From the NCBI GenBank assembly GCA_964585785.1, contig CAZPFL010000016.1:1-37652 (forward strand): 37,652 nucleotides of DNA, written 5' to 3'. Source of the stretch: WHUA01 sp964585785 (GTDB lineage Bacteria > Pseudomonadota > Alphaproteobacteria > UBA8366). The translations under genes and the position numbers were made by a program. The notes below the pieces were generated by a model. It worked only from the letters and a program-made list of their open reading frames with translations, had not been told where the DNA came from and searched no databases. The number at the start of each line of letters is the position of its first letter. Position 1 is the stretch's first letter. This document shows, piece after piece, positions 25,154-32,978 of this stretch.

Positions 25154-26104
25154 ATGAACCCGAAATATCCCGTACAGCTGGTCCCGCCCGACATTGCGGC
25201 TTATCGCAAGGGCAACACCGGCATCGACTACGTCACGACCTTCGACAGCGGGCGGCCGGGGCCGCATGTCATGGTCTGCGCCGTCACCCATGGCAACGAG
25301 CTGTGCGGCGCCATCGTCGTCGATTTTCTCTTTCGCGAGCAGGTGCGGCCGACGGCCGGCAAGCTCACCCTCGCCTTCAACAACTACCGCGCCTTCCTCA
25401 CCTTCGACCCCCGCTATCCCGGCCTGTCGCGCTATGTCGACGAGGACTTCAACCGGCTGTGGTCGCCCGAAGTTCTCGACAGCGCGCGCGACAGCGACGA
25501 GCTGCGCCGCGCGCGCGAGATGCGGCCGTTCATCGAGACGGTCGATTTGCTGCTCGACCTGCATTCGATGCAGACGAAAGCGCCCGCGCTGATGCTCGCC
25601 GGGCCGCTGGAGAAAGGCCGGCTGCTCGCGGCCGCGGTCGGCGTCCCCGAATATGTCGTGAGCGACGTCGGACACGCCGCGGGCAAGCGCATGCGCGACT
25701 ACGGCGCCTTCGGGGATCCGGCAAGCGATAAGAACGCGCTGCTCGTCGAATGCGGCCAGCATTGGGAGAAGGCGAGCGCCGACGTGGCGATGCAGACGAC
25801 GCTGCGCTTCCTGAAGCATTGCGGCACGGTCGATCCCGGCTTTCTCGACGCGCATATCGCCGGCGACCCGCCGCCGCAGAAATTCATCACCGTGACCGGG
25901 CCGATCACGATCAAGCATGACGAGTTCCACTTCGTGCAGGAATTCGACGGCATGGAGGTCATTCCGAAGGCCGGGACGGTGATTGCCCATGACGGCGACG
26001 AGCCGATCCGCACGCCCTATGACGATTGCGTCCTGATCATGCCGTCGCGGCGCATGGCCGCGGGCCAGACCGCGGTCCGGCTCGGCCGTTTCACGCACCG
26101 ATAA
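25154..26104 (+). CDS. Succinylglutamate desuccinylase/aspartoacylase family zinc hydrolase
   Basis: M14-type carboxypeptidase-fold deacylase of 316 residues. The zinc ligands His and Glu are in VTHGNELCG (about 45-53), and the third ligand His is in LLDLHSMQTKAP. The Arg-containing segment DEDFNRLWSPE follows the family pattern. The catalytic Glu is probably that in LLVECGQHWE. The family cleaves N-succinyl, N-acetyl or related acyl groups from amino acids. It follows the two M20 deacylases by 34 bases on the same strand and converges on the acyl-CoA synthetase gene. The other ast pathway genes are absent, so arginine succinyltransferase catabolism is not supported here. Confidence 0.85.
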   Translation: MNPKYPVQLVPPDIAAYRKGNTGIDYVTTFDSGRPGPHVMVCAVTHGNELCGAIVVDFLFREQVRPTAGKLTLAFNNYRAFLTFDPRYPGLSRYVDEDFNRLWSPEVLDSARDSDELRRAREMRPFIETVDLLLDLHSMQTKAPALMLAGPLEKGRLLAAAVGVPEYVVSDVGHAAGKRMRDYGAFGDPASDKNALLVECGQHWEKASADVAMQTTLRFLKHCGTVDPGFLDAHIAGDPPPQKFITVTGPITIKHDEFHFVQEFDGMEVIPKAGTVIAHDGDEPIRTPYDDCVLIMPSRRMAAGQTAVRLGRFTHR

Positions 26105-26116
26105 GACCGGACGGCT

Positions 26117-27646
26117 TCAGCGCTTGGCCGCGCGTTTCGCGTCGAGCTCCCGCAGCGCCGTCTTCAGCACCTTGCCGTAGTTGTTCTTCGGCAGCTCGGC
26201 GATCTGCTCGTAAGCCTTTGGCCGTTTGAAGCGCGCGATCCGTTCGAGGCAGAGACGGTCGAGCGCGGCGGGATCGACCGCCGCCCCTTCCCGCGGCACG
26301 ACATAGGCGACGACGCTTTCGCCCCATTCCGGATCGAGGCGGCCGATCACCGACACTTCGGCGACGTCGGGATGCGCCAGCAGCACCTCTTCCACTTCGC
26401 GCGGATAGATGTTTGTGCCGCCGCTGATGATCATGTCCTTGGAGCGATCCTTGAGCGTAAGAAAACCGTCCGCGTCCATGACGCCGAGGTCGCCAGTGTG
26501 CAGCCAGCCGCCGGCCAGTGTTTCGGCCGTCGCCTCCGGGTTGCGCCAATAGCCCGCCATCACCGAATCGCCGCGCACCAGGACCTCGCCGGCCTCGCCC
26601 GGCGGCAGCGTGTTGTCGTCGGCGTCGGCGACGCGGACCTCGACGACGCTCTGCGCGACGCCGACGGAGCCCAGCCGCTCTTCCCAGCGCGGATGGGCGC
26701 GGTCGAGATGCACCGCGCGCGAAACGAAGGTAATCGTCATCGGGCTCTCGCCCTGGCCGTAGATCTGCACGAGCTTGCCGCCGAACCGGTCGAGCGCAGC
26801 CTTCGCATCCGCCACATACATTGGCCCGCCGCCATAGACGATGGTCTTGAGGTTGGTCGTGTCCGCCTCCGCCGGATGGTCGACCAGCCGCTTGACCATT
26901 GTCGGCGCGGCGAAGAAGGCCATGCCCGGCCAATGGCGCATAAGACCGTACATCTCCGCCGGGTCGAAGCGGCCGCTCTCCGGCAAAACGTTGCACGCGC
27001 CGGCGACGATATGCGGCAGGATATAGAGGCCCGAGCCATGGCTCATGGGCGCAGCGTGCAGGATGCAGTCGCCCGGGGCGATCGTATCGACGTCGGCGAA
27101 ATAGTTCAGCGTCATCGCGACCAGCGCCCGATGGGTCAGCATGGCGCCCTTGGGCCGCCCGGTGGTGCCGCTTGTATAGAACAGCCAGGCGATATCGGTC
27201 GGATCGGTCACCGCCATCGGCGCGGGCGCGTCGCGGAACAGCGCTTCGTAGGACGCGGTGCCGATCTCGAACATGTGCTCGAGGCCGTCGATGCGCAGCG
27301 ACCCGACCGTCCCCGCCAGATCCGGCGTGACGAAGACGGCCCGCGCGCCGCTGTTCTCGAGCACATAGCGGAATTCATCGGCATGCAGCTTGGCGTTCAC
27401 CGGGACCGCGCACAGCCCCGCATGCCAGATGCCGAACAGCGCTTCGACATAGGGCGGGCAGTTGGTCATGATCAACGCCACCCGGTCGCCCGCGCCGAGG
27501 CCGAGTTGCCCGCGAAGCCCCGCCGCCAGCCGCGCGGCGCGATCCGCCAGTGCGCCGTAGGTCGCAATCACGCGGTTGCCGTAGCCCAGCGCCGGGCTAT
27601 TTCCCTGATATCTGCCCGCTCTGCCGAGCCATGCCGCAAGGTTCAT
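26117..27646 (-). CDS. Class I adenylate-forming acyl-CoA synthetase
   Basis: It activates a carboxylic acid with ATP and CoA. The 509-residue protein has the P-loop motif WLFYTSGTTGRPKGAMLTH (about 165-183), YGQGE (A5 region), GWLHTGDLGVMDADGFLTL, LKDRSKDMIISGGTNIYPREVE (hinge) and the catalytic Lys in KNNYGKVLKTALR near the C-terminus. The substrate cannot be read; medium or long fatty acids and aromatic acids are both possible. ATG at 27646 opens MNLAAWLGRAGRY; an upstream in-frame extension to 27712 has no family resemblance. It diverges from the rhomboid gene. Confidence 0.9.
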   Translation of the reverse strand: MNLAAWLGRAGRYQGNSPALGYGNRVIATYGALADRAARLAAGLRGQLGLGAGDRVALIMTNCPPYVEALFGIWHAGLCAVPVNAKLHADEFRYVLENSGARAVFVTPDLAGTVGSLRIDGLEHMFEIGTASYEALFRDAPAPMAVTDPTDIAWLFYTSGTTGRPKGAMLTHRALVAMTLNYFADVDTIAPGDCILHAAPMSHGSGLYILPHIVAGACNVLPESGRFDPAEMYGLMRHWPGMAFFAAPTMVKRLVDHPAEADTTNLKTIVYGGGPMYVADAKAALDRFGGKLVQIYGQGESPMTITFVSRAVHLDRAHPRWEERLGSVGVAQSVVEVRVADADDNTLPPGEAGEVLVRGDSVMAGYWRNPEATAETLAGGWLHTGDLGVMDADGFLTLKDRSKDMIISGGTNIYPREVEEVLLAHPDVAEVSVIGRLDPEWGESVVAYVVPREGAAVDPAALDRLCLERIARFKRPKAYEQIAELPKNNYGKVLKTALRELDAKRAAKR

Positions 27647-27774
27647 CTTGTCCGCCCTGTCTGCGCTCCCCCGTCTGCGCTCCAATGTCACTGGCCACCG
27701 CGCCGGCGGCAACCGGCTTGTGAAGCCGCCGGCCAGCCTCTACAACTCGCTGCCTATTCTACCGGGAAACCGCA

Positions 27775-28467
27775 TTGGCCAGCCAACAGAACCAACCGAT
27801 CCTGAACGCACCCTCGGCCGTCCGCTGGATCCTGGTCATCGCTGTCGTGGTGCATGTGCTGCGCATGCTGCTGCCGAGGCCGCTCGACGACTGGGTTCTC
27901 GAGACATTCGCCTTCTTTCCCGCGCGCTATTTGGCGCCGATCAGTTCACCGGGCGATCTCGTGGCCATGATCATCTCGCCGGTCAGCCACCTTTTCCTGC
28001 ATGCGGACTTGATGCATCTGACCGTGAACATGGCGTTCTTTCTGGCCTTCGGCTCCGCCATCGGCCGCCGCATGGGCGCGCTGCAGTTCGTCATCCTTTA
28101 CCTGATCTGCGGCATCGCCGCGGCATTTTTCTGGGCCTGGCTCAACCCGCCGTCACAGGCGCTCCTGCTGGGCGCGTCCGGCGCGATCTCCGGCATGGTG
28201 GGCGGCGCGGCGCGCGTCAGCATCTGGCCGCCCCATCACGCGGGCAGCGCGCTGCCCTTCTGGCGGCGCTCCACCATCATCACCTTCGTCCTGGTCTGGT
28301 TGCTGCTGAACGTCATATTTGGCATCTTTCCTATAATGATGACGGAAGGATATGCCGGCATTGCCTGGGAGGCGCATCTCGGCGGCTTCATCGCGGGCTT
28401 CCTGCTGATCGGCGCCTTCGACGGACGCGGACGGATCAAACCCGCCGCCACACCCTCCGGCCTGTGA
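27775..28467 (+). CDS. Rhomboid family intramembrane serine protease
   Basis: Inner-membrane protease of 230 residues with six predicted transmembrane helices. The catalytic Ser is S135 in LLGASGAISG and the catalytic His is H201 in AWEAHLGGFIAGF. The HLFLHADLMHLTVNMAFF segment supplies the conserved His/Asn of helix 2. The start is read as TTG at 27775, with GGGAAA upstream; no suitable ATG lies before the first helix. It is 15 bases before the nitroreductase gene on the same strand. Bacterial rhomboid substrates are mostly unknown. Confidence 0.92.
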   Translation: MASQQNQPILNAPSAVRWILVIAVVVHVLRMLLPRPLDDWVLETFAFFPARYLAPISSPGDLVAMIISPVSHLFLHADLMHLTVNMAFFLAFGSAIGRRMGALQFVILYLICGIAAAFFWAWLNPPSQALLLGASGAISGMVGGAARVSIWPPHHAGSALPFWRRSTIITFVLVWLLLNVIFGIFPIMMTEGYAGIAWEAHLGGFIAGFLLIGAFDGRGRIKPAATPSGL

Positions 28468-28482
28468 TAGGGACATCGAACC

Positions 28483-29249
28483 ATGAACCAAATTCGCTCG
28501 AAGGAACCGGTCCGGCCCCGCATGGAGGCCGTTGAATCCCTGCTCACCCGCTCGTCGGTGCCGGCGCGGATGCTGCACGAGCCGGCGCCCGCCGGACGCG
28601 ACCTCGAGATCATCCTCGAGACGGCGATGCGCGCGCCCGACCATGCGTCGCTCCATCCCTGGCGCTTCATCATCATCCGCGGCGACGCCCGACAGAAGCT
28701 GGGCGAAGTGTTCGGCGACGCGCTCTGCCGCCGCGACCCGCTGGCCGACGCCGCGATGCGGGAAAAGGAGGTGAGCCGGCCGATGCGCTCGCCGCTGATC
28801 GTCGCGGTCTGCGCCGAGGTCGTCGAGGGCAATCCGAAGGTGCCGGTGGTCGAGCAGGTGGTCGCCTGCGGCGCGGCGGCGCAGAACATGCTGAACGCGG
28901 CGCATGCGATGGGCTATGCCGGCATCATGCTGACCGGCAAGAACGCGCACGACCCCTACGTCAAGCAGGCGCTCGGCCTGAAGCCGAAGGACGAGATCAT
29001 CGGCTTCCTCTATTTCGGCACGCCGGACGGCGAAGCGCGCCCGAAGAAACGCCCGGCCGCNNNNNNNNNNNNNNNNNNNNNNNNNNNNNNNNNNNNNNNN
29101 NNNNNNNNNNNNNNNNNNNNNNNNNNNNNNNNNNNNNNNNNNNNNNNNNNNNNNNNNNNNTCCTCTATTTCGGCACGCCGGACGGCGAAGCGCGCCCGAA
29201 GAAACGCCCGGCCGCGGCCGAGTTCGTGCGTGAATGGACGGGCCCGTAG
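28483..29249 (+). CDS. YdjA-like nitroreductase, frame broken by assembly gap
   Basis: FMN-dependent NAD(P)H oxidoreductase resembling E. coli YdjA: ESLLTRSSVPARMLHEPAP (cf. ELLINRRSASRLAEPAP), AMRAPDHASLHPWRF (cf. GMRAPDHKSMQPWHF), SRPMRSPLIVAVCAEV, KVPVVEQVVACGAAAQNML and GFLYFGTPDG. The run of Ns at 29061-29160 interrupts the 3' end, and 55 bases before it are repeated after it. Removing the Ns and one 55-base copy gives an exact 204-codon gene (203 residues) ending KKRPAAAEFVREWTGP; as given, the length is not a multiple of three. So the gene is probably intact in the organism. Confidence 0.88.
29006..29060 (+). repeat. Left copy of 55-bp artefactual repeat
   Basis: Identical to 29161-29215. 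The two copies flank the N run and end exactly at its edges, as expected when two contigs sharing a k-mer overlap were scaffolded without merging. Confidence 0.9.
29061..29160. other. Assembly gap of 100 Ns
   Basis: A run of exactly 100 Ns inside the nitroreductase gene, a conventional placeholder length. Because the flanks overlap by 55 identical bases, no sequence is likely to be missing. Confidence 0.95.
29161..29215 (+). repeat. Right copy of 55-bp artefactual repeat
   Basis: Identical to 29006-29060 and beginning at the first base after the gap. The sequence that follows (29216-29249) completes the nitroreductase reading frame when joined to 29060. Confidence 0.9.
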
Positions 29250-29252
29250 CGC

Positions 29253-30137
29253 CTAGTCTTCCCGCAGATCCGGGCGCAGGCCCGGCTGCGTCAATATTCC
29301 ATAGAGGTCCGGCCGGCGATCGCGGAACAATCCCCACGAGCGGCGCTGTCGCGCGACCGCATCGAGGTCGAAAGTCGCGGTCCAGACGCCGGCGCCGTCG
29401 CGCGGTGCCTCCGCGACGATCTTGCCGGTCGGGTCCGCGATGAAGGAGCTGCCGTAGAAAGTCATCGTCGCGGCCTCGTGGCGCTCGAGGCCGATGCGAT
29501 TTGAGGCGGCCACCGGCATCATGTTGGCCGCGGCGTGGCCCTGCATGACGCGCTGCCAGTGCGCGCGCGAGTCCAGGCTCGCATCCTGCGGCTCGTTGCC
29601 GATCGCGGTCGGGTAGAGCAGCATCTCCGCCCCGGCCAGCGCCAGCGCCCGGGCGCATTCGGGAAACCACTGATCCCAGCAGACCGCCGCGCCGATCCGG
29701 CCGAAGCGCGTTTGCCAGACCTTGAAGCCGGTGTCGCCCGGCGTGAAATAGAACTTCTCTTCGTAGCCCGGGCCCTCAGGGATATGGCTCTTGCGGTAGA
29801 GGCCGAGCACCCGCCCGTCGGCGTCGATCGTCGCCAGTGAGTTGTAACAGGCGCCGTCGCCCTTCTCGAAAAAGCTGATCGGCAGGACGATGCCGAGATC
29901 CGCGGCGAGCGCCGCCATCGTCGCGATCGTTTCGTTGCCGGCGAACGGACGGGCCTGCGCGAACAATTCCTCTTTCTGGTCGGGGCAGAAATAGGGAGTC
30001 TCGAACAGCTCCTGCAGCAGGACGACATTGGCACCCTGCCCGGCCGCCTCGCGGACCAGCGCCTGCGCCTGGGTAAGGTTGCGCTCCCGGTCCCAACCGC
30101 AAGCCATCTGCGTCACCGCCAGCGTTACCTCTCGCAT
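29253..30137 (-). CDS. aguB: N-carbamoylputrescine amidase AguB
   Basis: Nitrilase-superfamily enzyme that converts N-carbamoylputrescine to putrescine, CO2 and ammonia. The 294-residue protein has the Glu-Lys-Cys triad: Glu in VVLLQELFETPYFCP (near 41), Lys in LGLYRKSHIPEGPGYEEKFY, and Cys in IGAAVCWDQWFPECARAL (near 157). The EKFYFTPGDTGFKVW segment is characteristic of AguB rather than general nitrilases. ATG at 30137 lies within the end of aguA (13-bp overlap), so the two enzymes are co-translated. It converges on the nitroreductase gene with stops 3 bases apart. Confidence 0.95.
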   Translation of the reverse strand: MREVTLAVTQMACGWDRERNLTQAQALVREAAGQGANVVLLQELFETPYFCPDQKEELFAQARPFAGNETIATMAALAADLGIVLPISFFEKGDGACYNSLATIDADGRVLGLYRKSHIPEGPGYEEKFYFTPGDTGFKVWQTRFGRIGAAVCWDQWFPECARALALAGAEMLLYPTAIGNEPQDASLDSRAHWQRVMQGHAAANMMPVAASNRIGLERHEAATMTFYGSSFIADPTGKIVAEAPRDGAGVWTATFDLDAVARQRRSWGLFRDRRPDLYGILTQPGLRPDLRED

Positions 30138-31159
30138 CCCGTCCTCGGCTGTTGTTGCGTGATGCAGTGGATGCCGCCGCCGCCGCGGATGATCGACCGC
30201 GCATCGACCTGCACGACCCGGCGGTCCGGAAAGGCGGATCGGACCGCGGCCGCCGCCGCTTCGTCCTCGTCGCTGGCGAAAGACGGCATCACGACCCCGC
30301 CATTCGCGATATAGAAATTGATATAGGACGCCGCCAACGGCCGTCCCGCCGAATCCATCCGCGTCGTCTGGCGAATGGGGATGACCTCCAGCGTGCGGCC
30401 GCGCGCATCGCGCTCGGAAGCGAGCAGCGCCAGGTTCGCCGCAAGCCCGGCGTGATTGACGTCCGATCCGTCCGGCGCGGCGAGCGCGAGCACGCGGCCC
30501 GGCGCGGCGAAGCAGGCGACGTTGTCGATATGCCCGTCGGTCTCGTCTTCGGCGAGCCCGGCCTGCAGCCAGATCACCTTCTCCGCGCCGATCCAGTCGC
30601 GCAGCAGCGCTTCGGCCACCGCGCGCGACGATGCCATGCCGCGGTTGGAATTGAGCAGCACGCTTTCCGTCGTCAGCACGGTGCCCTCGCCGTCGCTGTG
30701 GATGGCGCCGCCCTCGAGCACGAAGGGCGCGTCGAAGCACGGTATGCCGAGACGATCGAGCAGAAGCCCGGCGAGCGCCGCGTCGTTTTGAAAGCCACGA
30801 TACTTGCCGCCCCATGCATTGAACCGCCAGGAGACGCCGGCGACGGCCCCTCCTTCGCCCAAGACGAATGTCGGCCCGATATCGCGCATCCAGGAATCGT
30901 CGATCGGCGCGGTCATGATCGTCACCGTCGGCCCGCACAGCGCGCTCGCGTCGTCCGCATCGGCCTCGCGGGCGATCATCGTCACCGGCTCGAAGGCCGC
31001 GATTGCCCGCGCGACCGCCGCATAGGACCGCCGCGCCTCATCGAGGGTATCGCCCCAAAGTTCCGCGCGACACGGCCAGGCCATCCAGCACCGTTCGTGC
31101 GCGGCCCATTCGCCCGGCATATGAAAGCCGCCGGCCGCCGGCGTTTCGGTTTTAACCAT
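30125..31159 (-). CDS. aguA: Agmatine deiminase AguA
   Basis: Converts agmatine to N-carbamoylputrescine and ammonia; with AguB it makes putrescine from arginine-derived agmatine. The 344-residue protein has the family start HMPGEWAAHERCWMAWP, DDSWMRDIGPTFV, LEGGAIHSDGEGT, DETDGHIDNVACF (catalytic His) and the nucleophile Cys near residue 332 in GGGGIHCITQQQP. The ATG at 31159 is preferred; the frame is open to 31204 but the extra residues are not family-like. No arginine decarboxylase gene is in the window, so agmatine must come from elsewhere in the genome or from outside. Confidence 0.95.
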   Translation of the reverse strand: MVKTETPAAGGFHMPGEWAAHERCWMAWPCRAELWGDTLDEARRSYAAVARAIAAFEPVTMIAREADADDASALCGPTVTIMTAPIDDSWMRDIGPTFVLGEGGAVAGVSWRFNAWGGKYRGFQNDAALAGLLLDRLGIPCFDAPFVLEGGAIHSDGEGTVLTTESVLLNSNRGMASSRAVAEALLRDWIGAEKVIWLQAGLAEDETDGHIDNVACFAAPGRVLALAAPDGSDVNHAGLAANLALLASERDARGRTLEVIPIRQTTRMDSAGRPLAASYINFYIANGGVVMPSFASDEDEAAAAAVRSAFPDRRVVQVDARSIIRGGGGIHCITQQQPRTGCER

Positions 31160-31423
31160 CGTGGCCCCCGCCGCCCCGCTTTTTTTGCCCTCCGGCCCCG
31201 GCATTGCGAAAAAGCCAAGGTTTCCGCGGCAAAAAAACTTAGATTTTCATAAAATGCCAGCGAATAGTGCGACGGCCGTCACAGTAACGCCTATCCGAAA
31301 GGGGTACACTAACCATATGAAGACAGTGTCCCACATCGGTTGACGGCGTTGATCTTGCCCGCTTCGGCAAGCACCCATCCAGGGCGCGCTCGAAAACCGA
31401 CGGGACGGAAAGCGTAGTCTGAA

Positions 31424-31774
31424 ATGCTTGGGTACAAGTTCCGGGGCCTGACCGCCACGAATCGCCGCAGAGACCGGCGAATCGTCGTCTCGTTGCCGGC
31501 GACCGTGAACCGCAAGCCCGTCCTTCTGATGAACATAAGCCTCGGCGGCCTCGCCTTCATGGCCGAGGAAGCCAAATTCGAAATCGGCGACGATGTTCTC
31601 ATCGAGTTCGACGTGTTCGGCGAAGGACATGTGAAAATCGGCGGGTCGATCGTGCGCAACAGGGGCACGCACGAATACGGCGTCGCTTTCACGGGCTTGT
31701 CCGCGGATGCGTTCAGGCTGATCGAGCACCTCGAAACGGGCCATCACGGCCGGCTTACGCTGGTGCACGGCTAA
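31424..31774 (+). CDS. PilZ domain protein (c-di-GMP receptor)
   Basis: Single PilZ domain of 116 residues. Its c-di-GMP binding motif RxxxR is in NRRRDRRIVVSLPA (about 13-26), and the second motif appears as MNISLGGLAF, where Asn takes the place of the common (D/N)xSxxG first residue. Such proteins sense c-di-GMP, often in motility or polysaccharide control. The 264 bases before it are non-coding and hold a CTTGCC/GGCAAG inverted repeat near 31353-31370. Its TAA overlaps the ald stop on the opposite strand (31771-31774). Confidence 0.88.
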   Translation: MLGYKFRGLTATNRRRDRRIVVSLPATVNRKPVLLMNISLGGLAFMAEEAKFEIGDDVLIEFDVFGEGHVKIGGSIVRNRGTHEYGVAFTGLSADAFRLIEHLETGHHGRLTLVHG

Positions 31775-32892
31775 CAGATCCCGAGGACCTGCTCCGCTGG
31801 CGTGTAGGGCAGGCCGAGGTCGCGCGCGACCGCTTCATAGGTCACCCGCCCCTCGAACAGATTGAGACCGGCCAGCAGATGCCGGTCGCTTTCCAGCGCC
31901 TCCTTGTATCCTTCATTGGCGATCTTGAGCGCGTAGGGCAGCGTCGCGTTGTTCAGCGCGTGCGTCGACGTGCGCGCCACCGCGCCCGGCATGTTGGTGA
32001 CGCAGTAATGGGTCACGCCGTGCAGCCGGTAGACCGGATCCGCGTGCGTGGTCGGACGGGACGTCGCGAAACAGCCGCCCTGGTCGATCGCGATATCGAC
32101 GACCACGGAGCCGGGCCGCATACCCTTGATCATCTCCTCGGTGACCAGCTTCGGCGCGGCCGCGCCCGGCACCAGCACGGCGCCCACGACGAGGTCCGCC
32201 TGGCGGACATTCTGCTCGATCGCGTCCACGGTGGAGTAGATCGTGTTCAGCTGCCCGCCGAAACGCATGTCGAGCTCGTCGAGCCGCGAGAGCGACCGCT
32301 CGAGCACGGTGACCTTGGCCTCCAGCCCCATCGCCATGCGCGCGGCGTTGATCCCGGATACGCCGCCGCCGATGACGCAGACCTTGGCCGCTTCGACGCC
32401 CGGCACGCCGCCGAGCAGGACGCCCGAGCCGCCCTGCTCCTTCTCCAGGTAATGCGCCCCGACCTGGATGCTCATGCGCCCGGCGACCTCGCTCATCGGC
32501 GCCAGCAGCGGCAGGTTGCGATGGGTGCCGGTCACCGTCTCATAGGCGATGCCGACGATGCCCGTCGCCATGAGCCGTTCGGTCAGCGCCTTGTCGGCGG
32601 CGAGGTGGAGGTAGGTGAACAGGATCTGCCCCGCCTGCAGCATGTCGCATTCCACCGGCTGCGGCTCCTTCACCTTGACGATCATCTCGGCCTCGGCAAA
32701 GACCTCCGCGGCGGTGGCGACGACACGGGCGCCGGCCGTTCGGTAGTCGTCGTCGCCGTAGCCGATTCCGGCGCCGGCTTGGCTTTCGACGATGACTTCA
32801 TGGCCATGATGACAGGCTTCGCGAACGCTGCCAGGCACCAGCCCGACCCGGTATTCGTGGGATTTGATCTCCTTCGGCACGCCGATCAACAT
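31771..32892 (-). CDS. ald: Alanine dehydrogenase
   Basis: NAD-dependent interconversion of L-alanine and pyruvate plus ammonia. The 373-residue protein has the N-terminal MLIGVPKEIKSHEYRVGLVP, substrate Lys in VKVKEPQP, and the Rossmann motif CVIGGGVSGINAARMAMGL (about 170-188). The conserved YCVTNMPGAVARTSTHALNNATLPY segment follows. ATG at 32892 gives the usual start; an in-frame GTG at 32901 has AGGAT only a few bases upstream. It could supply pyruvate and ammonia from amino acids released by the neighbouring hydrolases, but it is in a separate unit. Confidence 0.96.
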   Translation of the reverse strand: MLIGVPKEIKSHEYRVGLVPGSVREACHHGHEVIVESQAGAGIGYGDDDYRTAGARVVATAAEVFAEAEMIVKVKEPQPVECDMLQAGQILFTYLHLAADKALTERLMATGIVGIAYETVTGTHRNLPLLAPMSEVAGRMSIQVGAHYLEKEQGGSGVLLGGVPGVEAAKVCVIGGGVSGINAARMAMGLEAKVTVLERSLSRLDELDMRFGGQLNTIYSTVDAIEQNVRQADLVVGAVLVPGAAAPKLVTEEMIKGMRPGSVVVDIAIDQGGCFATSRPTTHADPVYRLHGVTHYCVTNMPGAVARTSTHALNNATLPYALKIANEGYKEALESDRHLLAGLNLFEGRVTYEAVARDLGLPYTPAEQVLGIC

Positions 32893-32978
32893 CGCTTCCA
32901 CATCCTCGCAATCATCCCGTCACGGACCATAACCGAAAGCATAGCGGACCGCGCCGCCGGCCGCGACCGATTCGCGCC

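Noticed and set aside
29006..29215. Genuine tandem duplication inside the nitroreductase gene
   Set aside because: The copies touch both edges of a 100-N placeholder and a merged junction restores the frame, so an assembly artefact explains it.
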